Shown: positions 30,127-40,071, counted from the stretch's first letter. The stretch: 64,000 nucleotides of DNA from Hyphomicrobiaceae bacterium UBA7697 (GCA_002482645.1 DLGJ01000015.1:5001-69000); one strand, 5' to 3'. Made by a program: numbers and translations. The notes: a model not told the origin generated them from the sequence alone.

Positions 30127-32892
30127 ATGCTTTCCTTCGGCACTCTCGCCACCAAAGTCTTCGGCTCGTCCAACGATCGCAAGCTCAAGAAATACGGGCC
30201 GGCGGTCGCGGAGATCAACGCTCTCGAGCCGGAAGTTTCCGCGCTGTCGGACGAAGCGCTGCGCGCGCGCACCGACGAATTCCGCAAGCGGCTCGCGGAC
30301 GGAGAAACGCTGGACGATCTCCTGCCCGAAGCGTTCGCCACGGTCCGCGAGGCCGCCAAACGCACGTTGGGCCAGCGCCATTTCGATGTGCAGTTGATCG
30401 GCGGCATGGTGCTTCATGACGGCCGTATCGCCGAAATGAAGACCGGCGAAGGCAAGACCCTTGTCGCCACGCTGCCCGTCTATCTGAATGCCCTGCCCGG
30501 CAAAGGCGTTCACGTGGTCACGGTGAACGATTACCTCGCCAAGCGCGATGCGGCCTGGATGGGTCAGGTCTACGAGTTCTTGGGGCTGACGGTCGGCACG
30601 ATCGAGCACGAGCTCAACGACGGAGAGCGCAAGGCGCAATATGCCTGCGACGTCACCTACGGCACGAACAACGAATACGGCTTCGACTATCTCCGCGACA
30701 ACATGAAATATGTCGAGAGCGAGATGGTCCAGCGCGGGCACGCTTACGCCATCGTCGACGAAGTGGACTCGATCCTGATCGACGAAGCCCGCACGCCGCT
30801 CATCATCTCCGGTCCGCTCGACGACCGCTCCGATTTCTACAACACGATCGACGTCTTCATTCCGAAGCTGAAGGCCGCGGATTTCGAGCTCGACGAGAAG
30901 ACGCGTCAGGTGACGCTGACCGAGGAAGGCAACGAGCATATCGAACAGCTTCTGATCGAAGCCGGACTGTTGAAAGGCGACTCCCTCTACGACGTCGAGA
31001 ACGTCAGCGTGGTCCACCACGTCCAGCAGGCCTTGCGCGCGCACAAGGTCTTCCAGCGCGACCGCGACTACATCGTGAAGAACGGCGAGGTCGTGCTGAT
31101 CGACGAGTTCACCGGACGCATGATGTCCGGCCGGCGCTTCTCCGAAGGCCTGCACCAGGCGCTAGAGGCGAAGGAGGGCGTCGACATCCAGCCCGAGAAC
31201 CAGACCTTCGCGACCATCACCTTCCAGAACTATTTCCGGCTTTACGACAAGCTCGGCGGCATGACCGGCACGGCGGCGACGGAAGCCGAGGAGTTCATGG
31301 ACATTTACGGCCTCGACGTGATCGAAGTGCCGACCAACAGGCCCATGGCCAGGGCGGACGAGGACGATGAGGTCTACCGCACGGCCAAGGAAAAATACGA
31401 GGCCATCATCGAGCTGATCCGCGATGCGCAGAAGCGCGGCCAACCGATGCTCGTCGGCACGACCTCGATCGAGAAGTCCGAAATCCTTGCCGATCTTCTG
31501 ACGAAGCGCAAAGTCCCGCACAACGTGCTGAATGCGCGCTATCACGAGCAGGAGGCCCACATCGTCGCGCAGGCCGGCGTGCCGGGCGCGGTGACGATCG
31601 CCACCAACATGGCCGGCCGCGGCACCGACATCCAGCTCGGCGGCAACCCCGAAATGCGCCTCGATGGCTGGCTTGCCGAACAGCACGAAAAGGGCAAGGA
31701 GCCGGCCCCGGACGAGATCGAGAAAAAGCGCGCCGAGATCGAGGCCGACGTGGCCGAGAAGAAGAAACAGGCGCTCGAAGCGGGCGGCCTCTACGTGATC
31801 GGCACCGAACGCCACGAAAGCCGCCGCATCGACAATCAGTTGCGCGGCCGCTCCGGCCGTCAGGGCGATCCGGGCGCCTCGCGCTTCTTCCTGTCCCTCG
31901 AGGACGATCTGATGCGCATCTTCGGCTCCGAACGCATGGACGGCATGCTTCAGGCGCTCGGCCTCAAGGAAGGCGAGGCCATCGTTCATTCTTGGATCAA
32001 CAAGGCTCTGGAGAAGGCGCAAGGCAAGGTCGAAGCGCGCAACTTCGACATCCGGAAGAACCTGCTGAAGTTCGACAACGTCATGAACGATCAGCGCAAG
32101 GCGATCTTCGAGCAACGCCGCGAGCTTCTGGCCGACACCGATCTCAACGAGACCATCGCGGAAATGCGCCGTCAGGTCGTGGACGATCTCGTGGCCGAGG
32201 CCATTCCGGAGAAGTCCTATCCGGAGCAATGGAATCTCGATGGCCTAAAGGAAAAGGTCGACGGCATTTTCGACCTCGATCTGCCCATTGCCGATTGGGC
32301 GAACGAGGAAGGAATTGCAGAGGCGGAAATCCACGAACGGCTGCTCAAGGCGACGGACGAAGCCGCCGCCAAGAAGGCCGGACAATTCGGCGCGCAGACC
32401 ATGCGCCAGCTCGAGCGCGCGATCCTTCTTCAAACGCTCGACGGTCTTTGGCGCGAGCATCTCGTGACGCTGGAACATCTGCGCCAGGTTATCGGCCTGC
32501 GCGGTTACGGTCAGCGCGATCCGCTCAACGAATTCAAGAGCGAGAGCTTCACCCTGTTCGAACAGATGCTGGCGCGCCTGCGCGAAGCGGTAACCGGACA
32601 GCTGATGCATGCGGAAATCGCCCGGGAGGCAGACGCGCCGTCCCTCGACGTGGCCGACCTGCCGCCGATGGAAGTCCATCACATCGACCCCAATACCGGA
32701 GAAGACGAGTTCGCGCTCGAGGCCGTCGACATGGGGCCTGCGCAGGGCGGCGCGGCATCCGCGCGCGCGCGCAAGGCCGCTCCGGTGGCGCTCGATCCCG
32801 CCGACCCATCGACTTGGGGCAAAGTTCAGCGCAACGCGCCCTGCCCTTGCGGCTCCGGCAAGAAATACAAGCACTGTCACGGCGCATTTTAA
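30127..32892 (+). CDS. secA: Preprotein translocase ATPase SecA
   Basis: Motor of the Sec pathway that pushes unfolded preproteins through SecYEG. 921 residues, full length. Walker A MKTGEGKTLVATL (about residue 103), DEAD-like DEVDSILIDEART, the preprotein cross-linking domain, second nucleotide-binding fold with NMAGRGTDIQLGGNP and RRIDNQLRGRSGRQGDPG, helical wing domain, a variable acidic linker, and the C-terminal zinc/SecB-binding CPCGSGKKYKHCHG. Divergent neighbour is the parvulin, another export-related gene. An inverted repeat in its leader is noted separately. Confidence 0.98.
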   Translation: MLSFGTLATKVFGSSNDRKLKKYGPAVAEINALEPEVSALSDEALRARTDEFRKRLADGETLDDLLPEAFATVREAAKRTLGQRHFDVQLIGGMVLHDGRIAEMKTGEGKTLVATLPVYLNALPGKGVHVVTVNDYLAKRDAAWMGQVYEFLGLTVGTIEHELNDGERKAQYACDVTYGTNNEYGFDYLRDNMKYVESEMVQRGHAYAIVDEVDSILIDEARTPLIISGPLDDRSDFYNTIDVFIPKLKAADFELDEKTRQVTLTEEGNEHIEQLLIEAGLLKGDSLYDVENVSVVHHVQQALRAHKVFQRDRDYIVKNGEVVLIDEFTGRMMSGRRFSEGLHQALEAKEGVDIQPENQTFATITFQNYFRLYDKLGGMTGTAATEAEEFMDIYGLDVIEVPTNRPMARADEDDEVYRTAKEKYEAIIELIRDAQKRGQPMLVGTTSIEKSEILADLLTKRKVPHNVLNARYHEQEAHIVAQAGVPGAVTIATNMAGRGTDIQLGGNPEMRLDGWLAEQHEKGKEPAPDEIEKKRAEIEADVAEKKKQALEAGGLYVIGTERHESRRIDNQLRGRSGRQGDPGASRFFLSLEDDLMRIFGSERMDGMLQALGLKEGEAIVHSWINKALEKAQGKVEARNFDIRKNLLKFDNVMNDQRKAIFEQRRELLADTDLNETIAEMRRQVVDDLVAEAIPEKSYPEQWNLDGLKEKVDGIFDLDLPIADWANEEGIAEAEIHERLLKATDEAAAKKAGQFGAQTMRQLERAILLQTLDGLWREHLVTLEHLRQVIGLRGYGQRDPLNEFKSESFTLFEQMLARLREAVTGQLMHAEIAREADAPSLDVADLPPMEVHHIDPNTGEDEFALEAVDMGPAQGGAASARARKAAPVALDPADPSTWGKVQRNAPCPCGSGKKYKHCHGAF

Positions 32893-32967
32893 TGGAGGCC
32901 GGAACCGGCCCGCATTCCGTGCCTGCAAGACCGAGCGCGGCGAACGCTTGAGGGGAACGCGAACGCC

Positions 32968-34740
32968 ATGACGGTGGATCAAGCGCTCGCCTTCTCCATT
33001 GTCATGGGGATGATGGCGCTCTTCGTGTGGGGGCGCTTGCGTTACGACCTCGTGGCGCTTCTGTCGTTGCTCGCCGCGATCGCCGCCGGCATCGTTCCGC
33101 CCGAAAGAGCCTTTTCCGGATTCAGCGACGATATCGTCATCATCGTGGCGAGCGCCCTCGTCGTCAGCGCCGCTGTCGGCCGGTCCGGCGTTGTCGAGCG
33201 CGTCGTGCGCCTGTTCGGGCCCCATCTCACCACCGTATACCGGCAGATCGCCGCGCTGGTCGGGTCGGTCACGGTGATGTCGGGCTTCGTCAAGAATATC
33301 GGCGCGCTGGCGATGCTGATGCCGGTGGCCTTCCAGGTCTCCCGCCGCACGGGCACCTCGCCCTCCTCGCTGCTGATGCCGATGTCGTTCGGCGCGCTTC
33401 TTGGCGGCACCGTGACGCTGATCGGCACATCGCCCAACATCATCGTCAGCCGCGTGCGCGAGCAGACCGTCGGCCAGCCCTTCGAGATGTTCGACTTCCT
33501 CCCCGTGGGCGCCTCCCTTTCGATCCTCGGCTTCGCCTTCCTGTTGTTCGGCTGGCGCTTGCTGCCGAAAGACCGCAAGGGCACCGTGTCCATGGACGCG
33601 GCCTTTACGCTGGACGGCTACACGACCGAGGTGTCGGTTCCGAAAGAGTCGCCTGCCACCAATATCACGGTGAAGGCGCTGGAAGATCTGAGCGAAGGCG
33701 ATGTCGAAGTCATCACGCTGATTCGCGGCACGAAACGGCGCTTCGATCCGGCCGGCAACAGCGTCATCAAACCGGACGACGTCTTGATCCTGCGCGGAGA
33801 GCCGTCGGCCCTGGAGCGCGTGGTGGCGCTGGAGAAGCTCACCCTCATTCCCCATGAAAACCTAAAGGACCGGGATACGCCCAGCGACGACATCGGCATC
33901 ATGGAGGCGGTCGTCACGCCCGATTCCGAGCTCGTCGGCTATTCCGCCGGCCAGTTGAAGCTGCCGGACCGCCACGGCCTGGACCTCCTGGCCGTGAGCC
34001 GCACCGGACGGCGCATCGCCAACCGCCTGCGCGCGGTGAAGCTCCGCGCGGGCGACGTGGTCGTTCTCCAGGGCAATTTGACGGCCATGCCGGAGACGCT
34101 CGGAGAACTGCACCTCTTGCCGCTCGCCGAGCGGGATCTGCGGATCGGGCGTAAAGGGAGCCTGGTGCCGCTCGCCGTGCTCGCGGTCGCCATGGGTCTC
34201 GTGGCATTCAGCATCGTGCCCGTGGCGGTCGCCTTCTTCGGTGCCGCCGTGACGCTGCTGCTGACCCGCTCATTGTCTCTGCGGGAAGCCTACGACGTGG
34301 TCGAATGGCCGATCCTCGTGATGCTGGGCGCGCTCATACCCGTCAGCGATGCCTTGCGCACCACCGGCGGCACGGACCTCATCGCGGGATGGCTGTCGCA
34401 GACCGCCACGGCGCTTCCGGCCTACGGCGCCTTGCTCCTGCTCATGGCCGCGGCCATGGCGGTCACGCCGTTCCTCAACAACGCCGCGACGGTACTCGTC
34501 ATGGCGCCGATCGCCGCCGGCTTCGCCGGCAATCTCGGCTACAACCCGGATGCCTTCCTGATGGCCGTTGCCATCGGCGCCGCCTGCGATTTCCTCACGC
34601 CCATCGGCCATCAGTGCAACACGCTGGTGATGGGGCCGGGCGGTTATCGCTTCGGCGACTATTGGCGGCTCGGGCTGCCGCTCTCCGTCCTCGTGCTCCT
34701 GGCCGGAACGCCGCTCATTCTCTATTTCTGGCCGCTGTAG
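32968..34740 (+). CDS. SLC13-family permease with two TrkA-C domains
   Basis: Inner-membrane DASS/SLC13-type anion transporter of 590 residues. Six or so membrane helices (1-195), then two regulatory RCK/TrkA-C domains (about 210-295 and 300-385; VKALEDLSEGDVEVI, LKLPDRHGLDLLAVSR), then the second helical half with the conserved ending PIGHQCNTLVMGPGGYRFGD. This arrangement is typical of bacterial relatives that move sulfate, dicarboxylates or other anions; the substrate cannot be told from sequence. It starts 75 bases after secA and ends convergently with an L,D-transpeptidase gene. Confidence 0.9.
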   Translation: MTVDQALAFSIVMGMMALFVWGRLRYDLVALLSLLAAIAAGIVPPERAFSGFSDDIVIIVASALVVSAAVGRSGVVERVVRLFGPHLTTVYRQIAALVGSVTVMSGFVKNIGALAMLMPVAFQVSRRTGTSPSSLLMPMSFGALLGGTVTLIGTSPNIIVSRVREQTVGQPFEMFDFLPVGASLSILGFAFLLFGWRLLPKDRKGTVSMDAAFTLDGYTTEVSVPKESPATNITVKALEDLSEGDVEVITLIRGTKRRFDPAGNSVIKPDDVLILRGEPSALERVVALEKLTLIPHENLKDRDTPSDDIGIMEAVVTPDSELVGYSAGQLKLPDRHGLDLLAVSRTGRRIANRLRAVKLRAGDVVVLQGNLTAMPETLGELHLLPLAERDLRIGRKGSLVPLAVLAVAMGLVAFSIVPVAVAFFGAAVTLLLTRSLSLREAYDVVEWPILVMLGALIPVSDALRTTGGTDLIAGWLSQTATALPAYGALLLLMAAAMAVTPFLNNAATVLVMAPIAAGFAGNLGYNPDAFLMAVAIGAACDFLTPIGHQCNTLVMGPGGYRFGDYWRLGLPLSVLVLLAGTPLILYFWPL

Positions 34741-34753
34741 AGCGCGCGTCCGT

Positions 34754-35590
34754 CTATCCGTTCCCTGCGAGCGCATCGGGACATTGGGCTTCGACCGCGC
34801 TGCCGATGCTCGCCGCGTGGCCGCGCTCGAATACGTAGCGCCCGTCGCAGACGCTGACCTTCGGCGGGATCTTGTCGCGCGCGAAGAGATCGTGACCCTT
34901 CTTCAGATCCGCCCAGAAGCCCGCCCATTTGTCGCCGCTGCGCAGCCGCAGGTTCTTCTCGGTCATCCGGAACGGGAAAGCGTGGACGGGGATGCGCGCC
35001 TGGCCGTTGTCGAGCGCCGCGGTGACGAAGGCCCACAACTCGTCGACGACACCGTCGGTCACCGCATAGCAACCGATCGAGGCGCAGCCGCCATGGACCA
35101 TCAGGAACGATCCGGTCCGCCCCTTGCCGCGGTCGTAGACATTCGGAAAGCCGAGATTGAAGGACAGATGCATGCGGCTGTTGGGATTGAGCGCGCCCTT
35201 GTCGACCGTATAGAAGCCCTCGGGCGCCTGGCGGTCGCCTTCCTTCAGCTTCGGCCCGAGACGCCCCGACCACATGCAGATGGGATAGGTGGCGAACCGC
35301 TCGAAGCGGCCGTCCTTTTGCACCCAAAGTTCGATCTCCGATTCCAACTTGTAGATGCGCAAATGGATCGGCATGCCGGGCTTCACGCCCGCATCGCGCA
35401 TGCGCGCAGAGAAACGCGCAAGGTCCGGCGTTCCAGGCAACGGCTTGCCTTCGCGGAAATGCGACTGGTGCTGGCGCCGGTCCCAGTTGATCGTCACGCG
35501 ATCGATCAATTGCCGCCCTTCGGGCGTGAAGAGGTAATAGGCGCCGCCGGCGAGCGCCACGAACAGAACCAAACCGAATATGAAGCGCAT
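34754..35590 (-). CDS. YafK-type L,D-transpeptidase family protein (copy A)
   Basis: Membrane-anchored periplasmic YkuD-domain protein of about 278 residues. One N-terminal hydrophobic helix (IFGLVLFVALAGGAYYLF), then a catalytic domain with VHGGCASIGCYAVTD, the His and Cys motif of the YafK branch (E. coli YafK/DpaA cleaves the peptidoglycan-lipoprotein bond). Start at 35590 is chosen because GAGGA lies nine bases upstream; earlier in-frame starts lack a ribosome site. A related gene lies immediately upstream on the same strand, so this is a tandem duplication. Confidence 0.88.
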   Translation of the reverse strand: MRFIFGLVLFVALAGGAYYLFTPEGRQLIDRVTINWDRRQHQSHFREGKPLPGTPDLARFSARMRDAGVKPGMPIHLRIYKLESEIELWVQKDGRFERFATYPICMWSGRLGPKLKEGDRQAPEGFYTVDKGALNPNSRMHLSFNLGFPNVYDRGKGRTGSFLMVHGGCASIGCYAVTDGVVDELWAFVTAALDNGQARIPVHAFPFRMTEKNLRLRSGDKWAGFWADLKKGHDLFARDKIPPKVSVCDGRYVFERGHAASIGSAVEAQCPDALAGNG

Positions 35591-35726
35591 GATCGCCATT
35601 CCTCGCGCCGGAGCCGGGCACCTCGCTTCCCCCACACCTGGTCCCTAACTGCGAGCGAAAGACGGCCGCAGAATGGAAGGGCGCACATACGGCCCTGGCG
35701 AAGTACCGCGCCGAACCGGAATCGCG

Positions 35727-36713
35727 TTACCGGTCCCGCTGCGCGACCTTCTCGGCCGCACCGCGCACTACTTCCTTCCTCGGCTTCGCTTTCAAATCCG
35801 GGGTCGCCGGTCCGAGCGTCATCACGTTGTAGACAGGCGTGGCCTGGCCGAAGTGCAGGTTCATGACGCTGGCCAGCGGTTTGGCCAGGTCCGACTGCGC
35901 CACGGCGCGCTTCTCGGGCCGCGGCTTGAACGCCACCACGGGGAGCTTGCTGTGGCGCGGGCACGACCGCTTGGGATTGGGGTACTGGCCGTCGGGGAAA
36001 TCGCCATTGACCACATAGCGTCCGCCGCACACCGCAAGCGGCGGCTCGAGACGCGTGGTCTCGAAGTAGTCGTAGCCTTCCTTCAGGTTGACCCAGAACT
36101 TGAACCAATGGCTGCCGGTCTGCTGCGCCAAATTGGCGGTCGTCATGCGGAATGGGAAGGCATGGATCTGGAACTTCTCCTGACCGCCGCCGAAGGCTTC
36201 GACGGCCAGCGCGTAGATCTCCTCGATCCCCGCGTCGGTCATGGCATAGCAGCCGCGCGACTTGCACTCGCCGTGAACCATGAGATTGGAGCCTGTGCGC
36301 CCTTCCGCGCGGTCGAAGGCGTTCGGATAACCGATGTTGAAGGACAAATGATAGTGGCTCTTCGGGTTCAGGCGCTTCGCGTCGACCACGTAGAAGCCTT
36401 CCGGCGCCTGGAGATCGCCCTGCTTCTGCTTCGGTCCCAATCCGCCTGAAAACTTGCAAATCGGGTAGGTCTTCAGATGATGGTAATGCCCGTCGTCCTT
36501 CTTCTTCCAGACTTCGAGCTCGGCTTCGGATTTGAAGATGCGGATGAGAATGGGCTGCGACGGGGTCATGCCCTTCTCGGCCATCAGAGCACGCGTTTGG
36601 GCCGATAACGGCCTCATATGAGGGGGATAGTAGGAGGCACAGCCCGTCAGCGCGGCCGCGACGGCGACCACGCATGACATCAGAATGGCCGTGACGACCC
36701 TCGAACGAAGCAT
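35727..36713 (-). CDS. YafK-type L,D-transpeptidase lipoprotein (copy B)
   Basis: Second YafK-branch YkuD protein, about 328 residues. The signal ends in the lipobox LTGC followed by ASYY, so it should be a lipoprotein. Catalytic motif VHGECKSRGCYAMTD aligns with copy A and shares KLKEGDRQAPEGFY-like and LSFNIGYPNAFDR blocks with it. A longer C-terminal tail rich in Lys and Arg (about 260-328) distinguishes it. Start ATG at 36713 has AGGG upstream; a GTG 18 bases earlier is possible. Copies A and B are 136 bases apart; their divergence suggests an old duplication. Confidence 0.87.
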   Translation of the reverse strand: MLRSRVVTAILMSCVVAVAAALTGCASYYPPHMRPLSAQTRALMAEKGMTPSQPILIRIFKSEAELEVWKKKDDGHYHHLKTYPICKFSGGLGPKQKQGDLQAPEGFYVVDAKRLNPKSHYHLSFNIGYPNAFDRAEGRTGSNLMVHGECKSRGCYAMTDAGIEEIYALAVEAFGGGQEKFQIHAFPFRMTTANLAQQTGSHWFKFWVNLKEGYDYFETTRLEPPLAVCGGRYVVNGDFPDGQYPNPKRSCPRHSKLPVVAFKPRPEKRAVAQSDLAKPLASVMNLHFGQATPVYNVMTLGPATPDLKAKPRKEVVRGAAEKVAQRDR

Positions 36714-36939
36714 ACGGCGAGCCCTTTGCACCCCCGGCCCAGTTCAATTCAAGATGGTTAACGGAGTCTTAGCGCCAGCCCCGCCGGTCCGTTCCCCACG
36801 GTCCCGTCTCCCATCCGCATTATAGGCTTATCCGGCCCCAGTTGGACGGAAAAATGGCTCAGTTCCGCGAACTGGCAGGCCGGACTCCGCTGCGAGGCGC
36901 CGGGCGGCAGATTCATGGCCTCGGCCGGCCGCGAGTCCT

Positions 36940-37893
36940 CTAGGATTCGCGTCCCATCGCCAAGAATTTCTCGCGGCGCTCCTTGCGGATCTGATCGGGC
37001 GCATAGTCGTCGAACCAGGCGATGGCGTTGACGATGACGTCGCCCGCCGCGCGCACGACGCTTTCGGGGTTGCGATGCGCCCCGCCGACGGGCTCCGGAA
37101 TGATGCCGTCGATAATCCCGATAGACTTCAGATCCTGGGCCGTAATCTTCATGTTGGTGGCGGCATCCTGCGCGCGTGCCGAATCCCGCCATAGGATGGA
37201 CGCGGCCGCCTCGGGCGAAGCGACCGTATAAATCGAGTGCTCCAGCATGAAGATGCGGTTGGCGGTGGCCAGCGCCACGGCGCCGCCCGAGCCGCCCTCG
37301 CCGATGATCACCGAAATGATGGGGACGCCCAGCCGCATACAGCACTCCGTACTGCGGGCGATCGCTTCGGCTTGGCCGCGTTCCTCCGCGCCAATACCGG
37401 GATAGGCGCCCGCCGTATCGACGAGACTGACGACCGGAACCGAGAACCGGTCGGCCATCTCCATCAGGCGCACGGCCTTGCGATACCCTTCCGGGCGGGC
37501 CATGCCGAAATTGTGCTTGATCCGGCCCTCGGTGTCGGAGCCTTTCTCGTGGCCGATCACCATCACCGACCGGCCCGCCAGACGCCCGAGCCCCCCGATA
37601 ATGGCCTCGTCTTCCGCGAAGTAACGGTCGCCGGCGAGCGGCGTGAAGTCGCGGACCAGCTCGCGGATGTAATCCTTGAAGTGGGGCCGGTCCGGATGGC
37701 GCGCGACCTGGGTCTTCTGCCAGGGCGTGAGCGACGCATACGTCTCTTCGAGCGCTTCGCGCGCCCTGCTCTCGAGCCGTTTCAACTCATCGCTGATCGG
37801 AACGGACGCATCGTCCGCGTCGAGTGCCCTGAGCTCGGCGACCTTGCTCTCGAGCTCGGCGATCGGTTTTTCGAAATCCAGATATGTGCGCAT
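36940..37893 (-). CDS. accA: Acetyl-CoA carboxylase carboxyltransferase subunit alpha
   Basis: With AccD forms the carboxyltransferase that makes malonyl-CoA for fatty acid synthesis. 317 residues, typical length. N-terminal coiled coil LDFEKPIAELESKVAELR, then HPDRPHFKDYIREL, GHEKGSDT, and the crotonase-fold signature with PEGYRKAVRLME and VDTAGAYPGIGAEERGQ. The C-terminal GSGGAVALA oxyanion region is intact. Single gene on the minus strand; the 226-base region upstream of it toward the second transpeptidase carries no recognised gene. Confidence 0.97.
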   Translation of the reverse strand: MRTYLDFEKPIAELESKVAELRALDADDASVPISDELKRLESRAREALEETYASLTPWQKTQVARHPDRPHFKDYIRELVRDFTPLAGDRYFAEDEAIIGGLGRLAGRSVMVIGHEKGSDTEGRIKHNFGMARPEGYRKAVRLMEMADRFSVPVVSLVDTAGAYPGIGAEERGQAEAIARSTECCMRLGVPIISVIIGEGGSGGAVALATANRIFMLEHSIYTVASPEAAASILWRDSARAQDAATNMKITAQDLKSIGIIDGIIPEPVGGAHRNPESVVRAAGDVIVNAIAWFDDYAPDQIRKERREKFLAMGRES

Positions 37894-38063
37894 ACGGCTC
37901 GACTAAACCCACTGGAAAGCCGGGACATCCCCACCACGGGCCATCCTTGCGGAAAAAGCCGGACATCCATACGACAAAAGAAAAAACACAGAAAATCCGC
38001 CTCTAAGTGGCCTTGCCAAACCGGCCTGTCAACCGGAGCCCGTCGCGGCTCGGCATGTCGAAC

Positions 38064-39035
38064 CTAGCGCGGCTTCGTTAATTGGGCTTTAGCCAGCGGG
38101 TGATGCTCCTCCACGAGCCGCCGCAGCCGCTCCTCGATGACATGGGTGTAGATCTGTGTCGTGGAAATGTCCGCATGTCCGAGCAATTGCTGGACGGTGC
38201 GCAAATCCGCGCCCCGCTCGAGCAGATGGCTGGCGAAGGCGTGGCGGAGAACATGGGGCGACACCCGCGCTGGGTCGAGGCCGGCGGCCAGCGCCAGCGC
38301 CTTGAGCTCCTGGCCGAAACGCTGACGGGTCATGTGCTGGCCGCCGTCGCCGGTCGGGAACAGATACGGCGAGCCCTTGAGCGCCGGTTCCTGCGCCAGC
38401 ACCGCCAGATAGGCCGACAGCGCCGTCCTTGCGGCATTGTTGAGCGGCACGAGCCGCTCGCGGCCGCCCTTGCCCTTGACGGTCAGAACCCGGTCGTCCA
38501 CCGCCAGGACATTGCGGGGGAGCGCCACCAGCTCGGACACGCGCAAACCCGAGGCATAGAGCGTCTCCAGGAGCGCGTTGAGCCGGTGGGCGCGCCGGCG
38601 CGCGGTCCCTTCCAAGGAGGTTGAGCAGGCCTCCTTGGCGGCGCCGATCAGGGCCTCGACTTCGGCCAAGGACAGGATTTTCGGCAAGGGCCGGCCGCGT
38701 TTGGGACTGTCGATGGCGGAGGTCGGGTCGTCCTTTCGTACGCCTTCGGCCAGCAAGAACCGGAAAAACTGGCGGATGGCGGACAATTTCCGGGCACGAG
38801 ACGTCGGCGCGAGCCCGTTGGCCGAAAGGGTCTCCAGATAGGCGCGCACGTCGTCCGCCGAGGCCTCCGGAGCAGTGGCCTTTCTCTTGGCCAAAAACGC
38901 GAGAAAATCGGCGATATCGCGCGCATAGGCCGCGACCGTATGGGCTGCCGCGCCACGCTCGGCCATGAGCATGTCGAGAAACAGCGCCAATTCGGACGGC
39001 GGCGGCGGTATCGGAACGGCTTTCTGACGGGCCAC
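38064..39035 (-). CDS. xerD: Site-specific tyrosine recombinase XerD
   Basis: Acts with XerC at dif to resolve chromosome dimers. 323 residues: SAM-like N-terminal core-binding domain (about 15-110) and C-terminal catalytic domain. Catalytic residues are visible: Arg in SGLRVSEL, His and Arg in HVLRHAFASHLL, His in LLGHADIS, and Tyr in TTQIYTHV. The chromosomal setting next to aroK and the small membrane protein matches alphaproteobacterial XerD and argues against a phage integrase. A small membrane-protein gene lies 56 bases upstream on the same strand. Confidence 0.95.
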   Translation of the reverse strand: MARQKAVPIPPPPSELALFLDMLMAERGAAAHTVAAYARDIADFLAFLAKRKATAPEASADDVRAYLETLSANGLAPTSRARKLSAIRQFFRFLLAEGVRKDDPTSAIDSPKRGRPLPKILSLAEVEALIGAAKEACSTSLEGTARRRAHRLNALLETLYASGLRVSELVALPRNVLAVDDRVLTVKGKGGRERLVPLNNAARTALSAYLAVLAQEPALKGSPYLFPTGDGGQHMTRQRFGQELKALALAAGLDPARVSPHVLRHAFASHLLERGADLRTVQQLLGHADISTTQIYTHVIEERLRRLVEEHHPLAKAQLTKPR

Positions 39036-39091
39036 GGTCTGTCTATCCCCGTGCCACGGCGCGGGAGGCCCCGGTGCGCGGAGCGGCCGGC

Positions 39092-39307
39092 CTATTGAGC
39101 CCGATGGCTCGGAGGCAAGGCGAGGGACGGCTCCTGGGCGGTCTCCGCCGTGGGCGCGACAGCCTGCGGCTCGGCCTTGAGATGACGCAAAGCCTTGGAG
39201 ATTTCCTTTGGTTCTGGCTGAAAATGTTCAGCAAGCACATAAAGGCTTCCCGCGACGACACCCGCAATCGCCCCTAAAACAGCGAGGAACCGAAACAATG
39301 TTGGCAT
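39092..39307 (-). CDS. Small single-pass membrane protein between xerD and aroK
   Basis: 71 residues with one N-terminal transmembrane helix (FRFLAVLGAIAGVVAGSLYVLA), followed by PEPKEIS and a Pro/Ala-rich tail. Small proteins of this kind, with a helix and a following P-x-P-[KR]-E motif, occupy the same place in many Rhizobiales genomes. It begins 150 bases from the divergent aroK and sits upstream of xerD. Function unknown. The frame, hydrophobic profile and conserved position support it as real. Confidence 0.7.
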   Translation of the reverse strand: MPTLFRFLAVLGAIAGVVAGSLYVLAEHFQPEPKEISKALRHLKAEPQAVAPTAETAQEPSLALPPSHRAQ

Positions 39308-39457
39308 CGAGGCGCCCGTGTCCCTAATTATCGACCAATCTCGAACAGGGCCGCATTATGACTCAAAACGCCACAGCGCCTTAACCCCTCGCCGATCGCA
39401 TCATGGACGATTCGACGGCACCCTGTCAGCATGCTCCCTTTTTAACCTCTTCCCGCG

Positions 39458-40054
39458 ATGACTCAACGTATTGCCGAACACAACAAGGACCGCGACCGGC
39501 AACTGGCGGAAATCCGTAAGTCACTCGGCAGCAATTCGATCGTCCTGATCGGGCTCATGGGCGCGGGCAAGACCGCCGTTGGGCGGCGGCTGGCGGCGTG
39601 CCTCGATCTGCCCTTCACGGACGCCGATTGCGAAATCGAGGCGGCCGCGGGTCAGAGCATCAAGGAGATCTTCGCCGAGCACGGCGAAGCCTATTTCCGG
39701 ACCGGCGAGCGAAAGGTCATCGCCCGGCTCTTGGAGAACGGACCGCAAGTCCTGGCCACCGGAGGCGGCGCCTATATGGATCCCGACACCCGCGAAGCCA
39801 TCAAGGCACACGGAACTTCGATCTGGCTCAAAGCCAATTTGCGCGTGCTCATGAAACGTGTTGGACGCCGCGACACCCGGCCCTTGCTTCAGGTGGACAA
39901 CCCCGAGACGGTCATGAAGAAACTGATAGCCGAGCGCAATCCCATTTACGCGCGGGCGGACATCACCGTGGAGAGCCGCGAGGTGCCGCACGACGTCATG
40001 GTGAGCAATATCGTCGACGCGCTGTCGGCCCAACTGGCCGGCGGCGACGCATAG
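39458..40054 (+). CDS. aroK: Shikimate kinase
   Basis: Phosphorylates shikimate at the 3-hydroxyl with ATP in aromatic amino acid synthesis. 198 residues: a polar N-terminal extension of about 30 residues, then the P-loop GLMGAGKT, FTDADCEIE with substrate-binding Asp, the EAYFRTGER segment, GGGAY, and the RPLLQVDNP lid. Followed by aroB after 17 bases, so aroK-aroB form an operon. Confidence 0.96.
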   Translation: MTQRIAEHNKDRDRQLAEIRKSLGSNSIVLIGLMGAGKTAVGRRLAACLDLPFTDADCEIEAAAGQSIKEIFAEHGEAYFRTGERKVIARLLENGPQVLATGGGAYMDPDTREAIKAHGTSIWLKANLRVLMKRVGRRDTRPLLQVDNPETVMKKLIAERNPIYARADITVESREVPHDVMVSNIVDALSAQLAGGDA

Positions 40055-40071
40055 CGAGAAGCAGGTAGACC

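Noticed and set aside
29818..31155. 445-codon minus-strand frame across the arsC end and the secA start
   Set aside because: It spans two real genes on the other strand; no domain or ribosome site.
38064..39035. XerD as a phage or island integrase
   Set aside because: Chromosomal context (next to aroK, conserved small membrane gene) and typical XerD sequence indicate the housekeeping recombinase.
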